Source: Craspedostauros australis (Eukaryota; Bacillariophyta; Bacillariophyceae; Mastogloiales; Achnanthaceae). From it: a stretch of 64,000 bases of DNA. The stretch spans positions 992,001 through 1,056,000 of the forward strand of contig JAMXDE010000005.1 of the NCBI GenBank assembly GCA_026770025.1, given 5' to 3'. Below the pieces are notes generated by a model. The model was not told the origin of the DNA and did no database searches. It was given only the letters and a program-made list of their open reading frames with translations. Shown piece after piece: positions 29,878 to 39,973 of this stretch (positions are counted from its first letter, which is position 1; every line of letters starts with the position of its first letter). Position numbers and translations under genes: made by a program.

Positions 29878-30849
29878 TCAGATAGTGTGGAAGATGAGAG
29901 GCCCAAACACCGCGATCCAAAATATGGCGAACGCCGCATAGTACAGCCACGACATGTTGAATCGCACGAACTGGCGGTAGTTCCGCTTGCCGATGCACGT
30001 GCCCATCCAGACGCAGTGATGATCGTACCCGGCGATGCAGACGCCGCAATCGGCGCAGTGCGCACCGTCCGGTGGCTGATAGACGGAGCAAAAGTCGCAC
30101 CACCTCCACTGGGTGAGCTGATTCTCGGGCGTGCCTTCCGGGATCTCCGTGTCGCGGCAGATGCCGGGATCGCGGAAGGATGCGTCGCACAGCAGCACCG
30201 TGCAGATGCTGAGGAAGCCAAGGCACATGGACGCCGTGACGGCGCCCAGCGAATGGTGGAAGGTGCTTCTGATGCAGAGCGCCGTGGCGGCGATCAGGAT
30301 CCCCACCACGCTCAACGGACCGAACCAATGCGGGCCGAGGACGCCCCAGCCGGTCTTGGCGTGGTACATCGGAAACATGATATGCATGTTGCCAATGCGT
30401 TGCGCATGTATCGTGTTGCAGCAGAAGGAGCTGGACGCCCGTGACGGCGACCTCGTTGACGATCCAGATGCTCCGGACTGCTTGCTGCGATTCGATTTGC
30501 GGCTCGGCGATGAGTTGGGTAGAAGCTGCTCCATGTCATTGTTGTCGTCGTCGTTGTCATCCTCTGCATCGTCGGTATTGGTGCGAGTCAGCTCGATCTC
30601 TTCGTGCTGGTCGCTGCTTGCTCTGTATCCATCGACATCGCCCGATTCAATCTCCAACGCCTGCATCTTCGATGGCTTCTTCGCGGAGCCACCAGTGTTG
30701 CCGTTGTTGGTGTTGCCGTTGTTGGTGCTGTTATTGATGCTGCTGCGATCGGATTCTGCAACGAGTCCGTCTGTGGCCCTGCCATCGTCCTCCATCATCC
30801 CCACGGAATCCATCTCCACCGATGATGATAGCGAAGCTGGTGCTGACAT
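29878..30849 (-). CDS. DHHC-type protein S-acyltransferase, C-terminally short (323 aa)
   Basis: From ATG (30849) to TGA. The N-terminal ~150 residues are Ser/Asn/Asp-rich and cytosolic. Two membrane segments follow (GPLSVVGILIAATALCI and LGFLSICTVLLCDASF). The Cys-rich domain is complete: CDFCSVYQPPDGAHCADCGVCIAGYDHHCVWMGTCIGKRNYRQF, with the catalytic DHHC at 276-279. These enzymes palmitoylate cysteines of membrane-associated proteins at Golgi and plasma membranes. Only one further hydrophobic segment (WLYYAAFAIFWIAVFG) remains before the stop, 44 residues after the DHHC. Normal family members have TM3, TM4 and a tail with TTxE. Either a 3' exon is missed or the protein is truncated. Confidence 0.85.
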   Translation of the reverse strand: MSAPASLSSSVEMDSVGMMEDDGRATDGLVAESDRSSINNSTNNGNTNNGNTGGSAKKPSKMQALEIESGDVDGYRASSDQHEEIELTRTNTDDAEDDNDDDNNDMEQLLPNSSPSRKSNRSKQSGASGSSTRSPSRASSSFCCNTIHAQRIGNMHIMFPMYHAKTGWGVLGPHWFGPLSVVGILIAATALCIRSTFHHSLGAVTASMCLGFLSICTVLLCDASFRDPGICRDTEIPEGTPENQLTQWRWCDFCSVYQPPDGAHCADCGVCIAGYDHHCVWMGTCIGKRNYRQFVRFNMSWLYYAAFAIFWIAVFGPLIFHTI

Positions 30850-31576
30850 GCTTCACGCTGGTCGTCCAACCGACAGGGATGTTGCGGAGATAGTGCACGA
30901 CTCTTGGAATGATATCTTGTATTATGACTGCCGCTCTCCACTTCTGTGCGTATTAGCACATGTGCTGGATTACGCCTGCTCTCTGGACAACGCTGGTGAA
31001 GCAACGAGGGAGACCGTCAGCGAGGATGGGAGAAGGGCTATGGTGAAGCGGGGATGTTGTGGTGTGGTGCGATCCTGGTTGCAGTTTCTCGATCGTGGCT
31101 TTGCCTCTTGGCTGTTTTGTCGTGTGTGCAGAAGTTGTTGAAGTGTTCGCGAAAATGCTCTTTTTCTGGCGAAGGTCGTTTTCCACGGATCGGTCTGGAG
31201 TCACGGGAGAAACTCCATTTACACTCGAACTCCAAAAAATGATATGCTAACTACAGCTACCAACTAAGACAGACATAGTACAGTAAAGCGGCACAGTAGC
31301 GTGTTGCTATTGCAGATACAGAGTGTCGACATGTTCAACACCCCATTTGCTTCATTTGTTTCTGTTTTCGTTCAATCAGTTACCTACTCTAAACTCTTCA
31401 TACTTGTCAGAGTGAGAACCACGGTGTTTGGTTACCAGTGCTGTCGACCATTCAAGGTGGACTCTAACCTCAATTTGAACCTGTTCGATGCATGGCTGCT
31501 TCGGTCTCGTCGCTCCCGCTCTCGGCAGGTACGCTTTCAGCTTGCTTCACAACCATGAAGCCTTGTCCTGTCAATT
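30850..31576. other. Spacer between DHHC start and ankyrin stop
   Basis: A 727-bp region upstream of the DHHC gene and downstream of the large ankyrin gene, both minus strand. It should contain the DHHC promoter. Short frames on both strands lack support. Confidence 0.4.
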
Positions 31577-34261
31577 TCATTCGGGCTTGCGGCGCTTCCT
31601 CTGGGGTTGGTTCGAACGGTTCATCTCCAAGTGCGACACGATCTTGTGATGTCCTTTCTCCTTTGCGAGATCGAATGGCGTCTTCCCGCTGTTGTTCTTA
31701 ATCCTGAAGGCCATTTCAGCAACCGCATCACACATGAATAACTTCAACTTGGCCAACTCACCATCCTTGCACACTACATGCAACACAGTATCTCCCTGGT
31801 TGTTTTGGATTGTGACATCGTACCCTTCTTCTTTGAGCATCCGCTCCATCTCATGGACGCCTCCCTTGCTGCACGCACAATGCAATGGCGTGTCTCCCAT
31901 TTCGTTTTGAACATCAGCCACACACAAGGCTGATTTCACCAAACGATCGATCTCGTCCCCTTCGGCGATTTTGGTAGCTTCGCCTAATATCCTGGTTGAC
32001 ACGACTTTGTTGCGAAGCTGATCGTAGATCCGCGTCAGCTTGCTTGTGTGGTCCATGGAGAAGAATCCTCCATGCTTGCATGTTAGATGATACAAGGTAT
32101 CGCCACACTTATTCTGCAGGTTGACATCCAAGGTGTCTCGAATTAAATAATGAAGGAACAATTCATTGTACGGCAAGAATCTCCGCAAAGCCAAATGCAT
32201 TGGCGTGTCTCCACGGTCATCTTGAATCCCCACAACAGCTTGGTCATGTGCGATGCATTTGTCGAGCACTCTCGTGAACAGATGATCCTTGTCGCCTGAG
32301 CATGCGCCGTGAAGTGCCGTGCTACCATTCCGGTCTTGAAGTGTGACGTCCACTCTGGATCCCTTGCGTGGTGCGAGCAACCAATTCGCAGTCTCCATGC
32401 AAGGTCCGTCACCATCTTGTGGTCCACAAGCTAGATGGAGCAGCGTGGACCCGTCCTCGTCCTGAAGATTGACATCGATTGGGAAATTCCGTTGATCCGC
32501 CAGGCGCAAGTAGCTGGGAAGACAGGGGTCTTGTTGCGTGTCCCTATCATGCTTCGCTGCGATATGGAAGGCGGTGTGGCCATGCTGATTCTGGATGCGA
32601 AGGTCCAAATCTGCTTTCCTCGACTCCATGATACATAACACCATTTTGTGTGCCCGCCTTTGGCACGCGTGATGGAGTGGTGTGTTGCCTTGCTTGTTCT
32701 GGATGTTGAATGCAAGACCAATCTCCTCGGCGTGGATCAAAGATTGAACAACCTGGAGGTTTCCCCAGTTGCAGGCAAGATGGAATGGCGTATTGCCGTC
32801 CATGTTCTGCGCATTGACATCGACCTTGACGGAGCCTCCTCCAATCAGATCTTCAACGTTCCTCTTCCGGCCATGCATGCACGCGTAGTGAAGAGGTGTG
32901 TTGCCCCTCATGTCTGGTATGGCACTGACGTTGGTCGCCGGATTCAGCGCAACCAAATAATTCATCACATCGTTGGCCGGATTCGTAGCGGCCAGATGAA
33001 TAGGCGCCATTCCAGCCTTGTTAGCCACGTTTATGTCAGTGTTGAACCGACTGGACTTCACCAGGTACTCGACTATATCTCGCGACCCGGACCAGCAAGC
33101 GTGATGAAAGGCCGTGCATCCATCGTCATCTGGAGCATTGACATTCATGTTGGCTTCATCCATCTCGAGGAGGTATTCAACGATGTCTTGGTGTCCACGT
33201 CCACACGAAAGACGGAGCAAGGCGACCGCATCGTTGCTTTGAATGCCGTAATCAGGATCGTCCCGACTCCATCGAACCAGAAGCTTCACAACCTCGCTGT
33301 TTTCGCTTTGGCAAGCAAAGTGGAATGGTGTTTCACCTTTCTCGTTGCGGCTGGTTAGATCAGCGTTGAGTTCGTCGGACTCGAGGAACAGACAGACCAA
33401 GTCAATGCACCCGCTCTTGCAGGCGAGGTGAAATGAAGTGTCACCGTTTGCGCCAGCCACCTCCGCGAGCGTTGCAAGTGCGCCGTTTTGGAGCAAGTAC
33501 TCAATCACTTCAACCAGTCCATTCTCGCAGGCCTTGTGAAATACCGTGTAGCCGCATTTTCCTTTGGCATTCATGTCAACATCGATCATGCCGCATTCCA
33601 AAGCTTTCTTGACGACATCGGCATGCTTGTTTGCGCAAGCTGTCAGCAATGGCGGATCAAAAACGTCGTGTTGATTTACATCGATTTCTTCAGCAAAATG
33701 GTCGATGATGCGACAAGCCACAGCGCTGTCTTTGCGGGCGCATGCGAGGCCGAACGGAGTGACAGTAGCCTCGTTCGCCGTGTTGATATCGATGTTTATG
33801 TTTTGCGCTTGCACTAACTGATCGATGATCTCGACAGAACCTGCTTCGCAAGCGTGGGCGAAAGGTGTGTACCCATCGCGGTCATGCATGCGCATGCATA
33901 TTCCGGCTTGTCTCGATCTCAGCAAAAGCTCAACCACCATCTCGTGGTCGTTCTTGCAAGCAAGATGCAGCGGGGTCCGATTCTTCCTGTCTTGCAAAGT
34001 CATGTCAAAGCCTTCGCTGAAATGAATCTCTTCGTCGTTGCTGCCTCGGTTAATGCCATGAACCAGTCTTGCGAGCGTTCTGAAAATCTCGAAGAGCTCA
34101 TCGTGATCGCCCTCCGCGCTTACTCGATGGATCGGAGTTGCATCACAATCGTCTTGTTCGTCGAGGCTGGTCTTCAGATCGCCATACAGGAACATGCAAT
34201 CTATCTGATTAGTGGGTATTGTGTGAGGCAGATACACTCTTTCGGGTGGGTTGGATGCCAT
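31577..34261 (-). CDS. Large ankyrin-repeat protein (894 aa)
   Basis: The start is the ATG at 34261; the six codons before it are reachable only from a TTG. Almost the whole protein is ankyrin repeats, roughly twenty, from about residue 75 to 880. Typical cores are DRKNRTPLHLACKND, DGYTPFAHACEAG, KCGYTVFHKACENG, GDTSFHLACKSG, GNTPLHHACQRR and MGDTPLHCACSKG. Each is followed by a helix and an Asp/Asn-rich loop (VDVNAQN, VDVTLQD). There is no signal peptide or membrane span. The C-terminus is basic (NRSNQPQRKRRKPE) and could be a nuclear localisation signal. It is intronless with no effector domain, so it is likely a scaffold or adaptor; the partner is unknown. Confidence 0.9.
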   Translation of the reverse strand: MASNPPERVYLPHTIPTNQIDCMFLYGDLKTSLDEQDDCDATPIHRVSAEGDHDELFEIFRTLARLVHGINRGSNDEEIHFSEGFDMTLQDRKNRTPLHLACKNDHEMVVELLLRSRQAGICMRMHDRDGYTPFAHACEAGSVEIIDQLVQAQNINIDINTANEATVTPFGLACARKDSAVACRIIDHFAEEIDVNQHDVFDPPLLTACANKHADVVKKALECGMIDVDMNAKGKCGYTVFHKACENGLVEVIEYLLQNGALATLAEVAGANGDTSFHLACKSGCIDLVCLFLESDELNADLTSRNEKGETPFHFACQSENSEVVKLLVRWSRDDPDYGIQSNDAVALLRLSCGRGHQDIVEYLLEMDEANMNVNAPDDDGCTAFHHACWSGSRDIVEYLVKSSRFNTDINVANKAGMAPIHLAATNPANDVMNYLVALNPATNVSAIPDMRGNTPLHYACMHGRKRNVEDLIGGGSVKVDVNAQNMDGNTPFHLACNWGNLQVVQSLIHAEEIGLAFNIQNKQGNTPLHHACQRRAHKMVLCIMESRKADLDLRIQNQHGHTAFHIAAKHDRDTQQDPCLPSYLRLADQRNFPIDVNLQDEDGSTLLHLACGPQDGDGPCMETANWLLAPRKGSRVDVTLQDRNGSTALHGACSGDKDHLFTRVLDKCIAHDQAVVGIQDDRGDTPMHLALRRFLPYNELFLHYLIRDTLDVNLQNKCGDTLYHLTCKHGGFFSMDHTSKLTRIYDQLRNKVVSTRILGEATKIAEGDEIDRLVKSALCVADVQNEMGDTPLHCACSKGGVHEMERMLKEEGYDVTIQNNQGDTVLHVVCKDGELAKLKLFMCDAVAEMAFRIKNNSGKTPFDLAKEKGHHKIVSHLEMNRSNQPQRKRRKPE

Positions 34262-35167
34262 GGCTGAATGCGGCAGCAATCATGGGGTGAAGTCGACGGA
34301 CGTCGGAACGGGCAAGGAGCGAGTGAGTTACTCTGCTGGAATCATAGTGTCGTACCATATGGGTATGCGCAACTCTGCTACGTCATGGTGTGATGGCAAT
34401 GATCACGATGCGCTCTGCGCCAAGATCTATTGCATAGAGGTGCTTGGGTGCGAGCAACATGATCAACGCCACTCTGATGTCATCACGTTGTTGTGCACGG
34501 CGCATTGACGCATCTGGCACTGCTGGATCGCCATGAGCAAACAAGAGTGCAGCGAGCGTCCCATCGCTTGTCGTCTCTCTCTCGACAGGTAACCCAGACG
34601 GCAGGACTCACCGAGATGCTTTCGTGATGTCGATGAGGAAGGAAGGTGAACTTGTGTCTGCTTTAGCCTTGCGTGCTGGTGCAGGAAATGTTCTTCGCGA
34701 GAGGAGCAATGCTGTGTTTGTCTTTTTGGATGGATTTGAATTGTGATGTTAAGGTGCGTCTGGCTTGTTTGTGCGCGCTGTTGTGTGTGGTTGTGCGCAC
34801 TCGAAGGTCGCCAGAAGCTCGTTGTCATGTGAGCACGCGTTTCACCCAATGCCATGCGCAACTATGATTCCCGCATTGGCTCATTCCCGAGTATCTTTTG
34901 CTCCACACGAGGAGTAGTCGAATTAATCGATCGTGACAACAATTCGTTGGATTCCGAGAATTTGGCGCGTTTCGCCGAACCGCGACAAACGAATCCAAGG
35001 ATACATGAGAACTTGGCGTTCCTGGCATCAAAGAAAACCTCACCCGTTCCACATGTGTGGGGAGGGGGACACCAGTGCGGGTCGACTCTCTTGTGCGCAA
35101 AGGGATGTGTCACAAGCATCGTTGGGTGGAGGGGCGTCAGTTGATCACAAGTGCTGCATCCGACTCA
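34262..35167. other. Upstream region of ankyrin gene, flank of transposon B
   Basis: This 0.9-kb region between the ankyrin start and transposon B should hold the ankyrin promoter. Back-to-back E2F-like words TTTGGCGCG and TTTCGCCG occur at about 34961-34977. No gene is seen. Confidence 0.4.
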
Positions 35168-35169
35168 TA

Positions 35170-35219
35170 CTACCTCCAGGTCGCAGTTGATGCACTCACG
35201 ATAACACTAGTTGTGGAGT
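35170..35219 (+). repeat. Left terminal inverted repeat of transposon B
   Basis: 50 bp, matching the inverted right end at 49 of 50 positions; the difference is T versus G at the second base. Preceded by TA. Confidence 0.92.
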
Positions 35220-35923
35220 TTTGGCCCCTTGTTGTCACTGGTTTGCTTGCTTTTGGGAGAAACGGCGATTGGATATTTAGAGCTATTGTGTGTTTGCTCT
35301 CGCTGATCCGTCTTCTACGTCACAGGGAACGTATTCCACGTCATGAGAAACGAGTCACAACAGAGGAAGAGACATCGTGTGACTCTTCCTCCGCAAGACA
35401 AGATGATGACTGCGCGCGGCGACAACAGAATGTGCCAGGCCAGGACAGCCAACAACACTCCACGTTGACCAGTCTCACAATGGAAACCAGCAACATCCAA
35501 TCGTCTCGGAATACAACGAAGCGCATTGGCAATCTGTACGACGCAGACGACAGTGCTTCGCCAATCACCACAACATCGTCTTCACCTCGGCTGCCAATCC
35601 TGTGAATGATGCATGCACAGCTCAGCCAATCCACATTCTTGCCACTGTTGCTGTTTCCATTTTTCTTCTCCGATAACATGCGGTGCGCACATGATCAACG
35701 TGGTACGGTATGCATCCTGCGCAACCGTGCAGCACGATCCTCCTGCATGAACGCCAAGGCGCAAGGGACGACATCAACACAACCGAAAGTACCGATCCAG
35801 CCACGAGTGTGAAGGAGCCTCGAAGCAAATACGAGCAATAGTAAACCGCTTGTCCAAATTCGAGAGGAAAGAAACAGCATTCCAGCAAACCACAACCAAG
35901 CAAAGATCACGTGGAAACCGAAG

Positions 35924-38646
35924 ATGCTCAACTTCAAGGCAGTTACCATCACGGCGATCTTGCTTGCCAAATGCAAGACGATCGATGCCATCCTTCGCGG
36001 CCATAGATTGATTGACCCAACCAACAAACTTCATGTTGCGATGCAGGCAACCAGACTGCTGAAGGGCGACGGCGGTTTCATTCCAAAGAACGTCAAGGGT
36101 AACAAACAGACGGGAGCACCGTCCAACAATCCAAGCAGCAATCCCAGTGTGGCACCAACCAGTTCGCCTACCAGCTCTCCTACATTGGCACCAACTGCGT
36201 TGGCCTGAATAATGACGACAACACCGACTTCTACACCAACCTTGCCACCAACTGGGGCACCAACTTCAAGGCCAACTGGGCGGCCAGTTGCCTTGCCGAC
36301 CAGCAATCCAACCCTGAGGCCTACCTCATCACCGACTGACCAGCCAACAGGCGGAGCAACCAGCATGCCGACATCAGGGCCTACATCTGCACCGACAACC
36401 ATCTCGTTTGCATTTGATTCCAGCATCTCCGTGGCCTGCGAGCCAGATGTTGCGCCGCCATGCTTTCTGCCGGAGGCATCCGAGCCAAAGACCATCATCT
36501 GCAATCCATCCAAGACATCGTACCGCAAGGCCGTCACTGCTGTTCGAAGCACACCAGGATTGCAGAATTACTTTGCATGCGCTGGCCTCTTGACCGAGGG
36601 GGATGCGCACAAGCTATTCAACCGATATGCGTCCAGCCCCTTGCTAGCTGAGGAGCTGAAGCTATTGTCCGCCGCCGGCACCACTCTGCTCACAGCTCTC
36701 GGTGGCGAGGACATCTACTACATGTGCCAGGACGCTGGGGCTCCAAGCTGTGCAGAGAAGTATCACTGTACCAGCGCCGACGGTTACAGTTTCATGACCA
36801 TTGCCACCACTGCCTGCATTGGGTCTGGATCTTGCGACAGGATGGGACGAAACACATTGGTCCTGGCTTCATCCTGTACCAGCAAAGGGGTATGCGCCGG
36901 CATGAACTCTCTTTATGTTTCCAATTGCTATGGTCCTCACCCAACATACGGTGTCACCTTCATTGGTCAACTGGCCTGCACTGATTATCTTTCCTGCGTC
37001 CTTGCTGGCACATACTCCTACAGAGACGCCATCATACAAAGCGGCGCCTGCGTTGGACCCTACGCCTGTGCGAGCGTTGGCTACCGCGTTGAACAGTACG
37101 GGCCCAGCCGTTCCCAGAGCCACGTCAGAATTGGGTTCAACGCATGCCTTGGTGAATATGCATGCACCGCAGCACATGCGAGCGGTTACTACGACTGCAC
37201 ATGCACATCGTTGCCATCACCTGCGAAGATTCAGGGCAGCTTGAGCATCGGCGACAATGCCTGCGCCGCAGCCTACGCTTGCCCGGGATTGGGATTCGGT
37301 GACTCAGTGACAACTGACATCATTGTGCCAGACTATGGCTGTGACAGCAGCGGCGCATGCTACGAATGCATGACAAAAACCAACTGCGACAGCGACGAAG
37401 TCTTCATTATCTACGATGCTGCCGTCGCCTGCCCCAAAGACGTCGATGGCGACCCAACCAGTGAAAAGGGTCGATCAATTCTGCATCAACAAAGACCAAC
37501 GCCCAACAGATTGCCCAACTTTCGCCCCCTTCTCCGCTGGCAAGCGATACCCCAACGATGATTCCGACAGAGCAGCCATCCGATCTGTCAACTTTTGTTC
37601 CAACAAACTCCCCAACCATCAACAAGACCACCCTGCAGACCCTTTGCTTGAATGAGGCTGGGGAGGTTACTGCGGGCTTCACCTCCAGACAAGTCGTCCT
37701 CTGCGATGATGATGTGGGCACATGCGCACAATTCGTCAACAACAACGAGTCTCTCCCAACGAACAAGGACAGGTTCGTGAAAAGCATCTTCGGATGCGAT
37801 GACGACCAAGGCAGCCGGACGTCGCAGCAACAGGCGCAGGTACGATTTGATCGCATCAAGAATGACCCCCAAGCAATCGCAGCCATCCTCACTGCTCTCG
37901 AAGGCGATGGCATCCTTCTCACTGCGAACGCCGCAAGCCTATCCACGAGATGCGGTGCTGTGGGCGGGGCCTGCCGCTGAGGAACTCTCGGTTGGACTCT
38001 CAGGGGCGACATCATCATCACCCTGGACTCATGTGCAAGTGATAGTTCCTGCGAAGAGGTTTCGAAGGATGCCATCATCCTCAGCAGCTGTCTGGGACCA
38101 AAATCCTGCAAGAATCTTGGATCTTTTTCCAGCCCTCCCAGTGCCACGGCCACCATTGGCTACCAGATCATCGGGCCAGCCGCATGAACCAGCACAAACA
38201 GCTGCGAGAATCTTGGGCAGAACATCTATGGTAACATCTGGACCCAACACGCAGGATGAAATGGCGGGGACGGCTGCAAAGGCCTTGGAATTTGCGCCGA
38301 CCAGTCTCCCAGTATCGCCACACCTACGCTTGCCAACATCGACGTGGGGATGAACGCTTGTGAGGGACAACGCGCTAGTCAGAATGTTCACGCTGACCCG
38401 TTCAAGACTCTCGGTTGTATCACCATCGGCAGTGGCACATGCTTGTCACAAGACAGCTGTAACGGTGTTGCAAACTCCAACTTGGCGGTTGATGATCTGG
38501 TCGTGGCGGCGAACACCTGCGCGGCTCCAAGCAACTGTCAGGACTGCATGGCGACAGACATGTGCAGCGGCTCTCCTGGCTGGACCTACACCATCGACAG
38601 CCCATCCAACGACTGCCCTGGACAAAATAACGATGCATGCTCTTGA
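35924..38646 (+). pseudogene. Broken gene for Cys-rich PT-repeat secreted protein, inside transposon B
   Basis: The frame starts MLNFKAVTITAILLAKC, a signal peptide, then PTSSPTSSPT linkers typical of diatom extracellular proteins. Two modules follow, each a PT linker, a ~100-residue domain and a Cys-rich domain with repeated C-x5-C units (ACIGSGSC, ACVGPYAC, SCLGPKSC). The coding frame is interrupted by in-frame TGA at 36206, 37978, 38185 and 38257. It also changes phase twice between about 37440 and 37556, consistent with two single-base indels. Sequence on both sides of each TGA stays protein-like. TGA 38185 and 38257 fall exactly where the first Cys of a C-x5-C unit is expected. A decayed captured host gene is the simplest reading. 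Selenocysteine or missed introns are less likely alternatives. Confidence 0.7.
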
Positions 38647-39973
38647 AAAATGAAATGGCTGACCGCACTCTCAGGGCGCGAACAGGAGTGGGAGTACAAA
38701 CATCACAACGTATCCACATGTACGCCCATGCTCATACGGTCGCATCTTCCGCAGCGGCAAGACAGCATGGATGCGATCCATATTCAGAACGAATGGCTCA
38801 ACTCAACTCCATCGTTGCATATGGCACGATGATCGAAGAATAGAATACATGTTACAATACAGTCATGGAACAATCGTTTGCATCCTGTGCTGTGCTGCGC
38901 CTTGCCAGTTGTGCATTCTCGTACTTCCATGTGCTAGTATAGCATGATATGGTACCTTTGCCCATGACTTCAAGGGAGCATATCCGAAGATGAACCACAC
39001 AACTTGACTACAGTTTCAACCACTCCGTCCAGACATCCATACGAGTGCACTTGCGTTCTTGTCGTACAACTCGTCGAGTATTCTAAACTTGTCTTGTTCG
39101 AGGCCAGCTCAGCGAGGAAACGTTATGTGCGAACTAAAACGAAGACTCGGTGATGCCACGTTTGGTTACCCAGAACGTCTGTATCTGCAGAAGGGGGCAT
39201 CCTGCGTGTTCGTCTTCAGCACGCAGACGACGGAATAGCTCATCGAATGTAACATATTATAGGAGCTGCACTAGCACATCACAACATAGCATAGTATAGC
39301 ATATGAGCATGGTATGGTGTGGATTCGTTGCGCTCTACTCTACTCTACTCTACTCTACCAATACATGACGATTGTGCTAGTGGCAGCGCCGTCGGCAGGG
39401 CACGAGCAGAGATGAATGATCAGAGGATGCATCGTTGGTGCTCCAGTGACGAGTACAGACGCTTGGACTTGATGGCAGCAACGATCGCGAGGGTTGCACA
39501 TGTGTGATGAAGAGAAAGCGGAATACTGGCATGGCACGATGTGGTACAGATGTACGAGTGCGGTACCAACCAAGAGGAGGCTTTGCCATTCGATTGGTTT
39601 GTGCGACACACACCGATTGTGCTGGCGCTCCGATCGACGCAGTTGAGGCCTTGGAGCGTTTTTGTGTGTGGTTCGGATGGAAATTTTCCGACCAGAACGG
39701 CACAACACAACGTGCCGGCTCCACGACGCGATGGCTCCACGACGCACACCATTCACGACACAAAAATACGGTCCGCGTCACACAATTCACACCACTCGTC
39801 ACAAAACACAAAACAAACATCACACACCACACCACACCACACCACACCACACCACACCACACACCACACATCACACATCACAATCCTCCATGCCATCAAA
39901 CAGACGATGTGCACACAGGCACTCCAATCACAGGTGTGCCTATAACATATAATACTACTACTTTGATTTGCAG
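38647..39973. other. Transposon B interior, non-coding, with microsatellites
   Basis: No credible ORF between the passenger pseudogene and the transposase 3' end. A (CTCTA)n tract lies at 39333-39359 and an (ACACC)n tract at about 39824-39874. AGCATAGTATAGCATATGAGCAT words occur near 39288-39310. Confidence 0.5.
39824..39874. repeat. (ACACC)n pentanucleotide microsatellite
   Basis: About eight ACACC units inside transposon B, 100 bp downstream of the transposase stop. Confidence 0.85.

Noticed and set aside
30131-31141. 336-codon plus-strand frame over the DHHC gene
   Set aside because: It has no domain; the opposite strand encodes an intact DHHC Cys-rich domain.
35924-38646. TGA read as a sense codon genome-wide (variant nuclear code)
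   Set aside because: Many intact genes here end in TGA (for example 18417-19919, 21697-23447, 31577-34261), so TGA is a normal stop.
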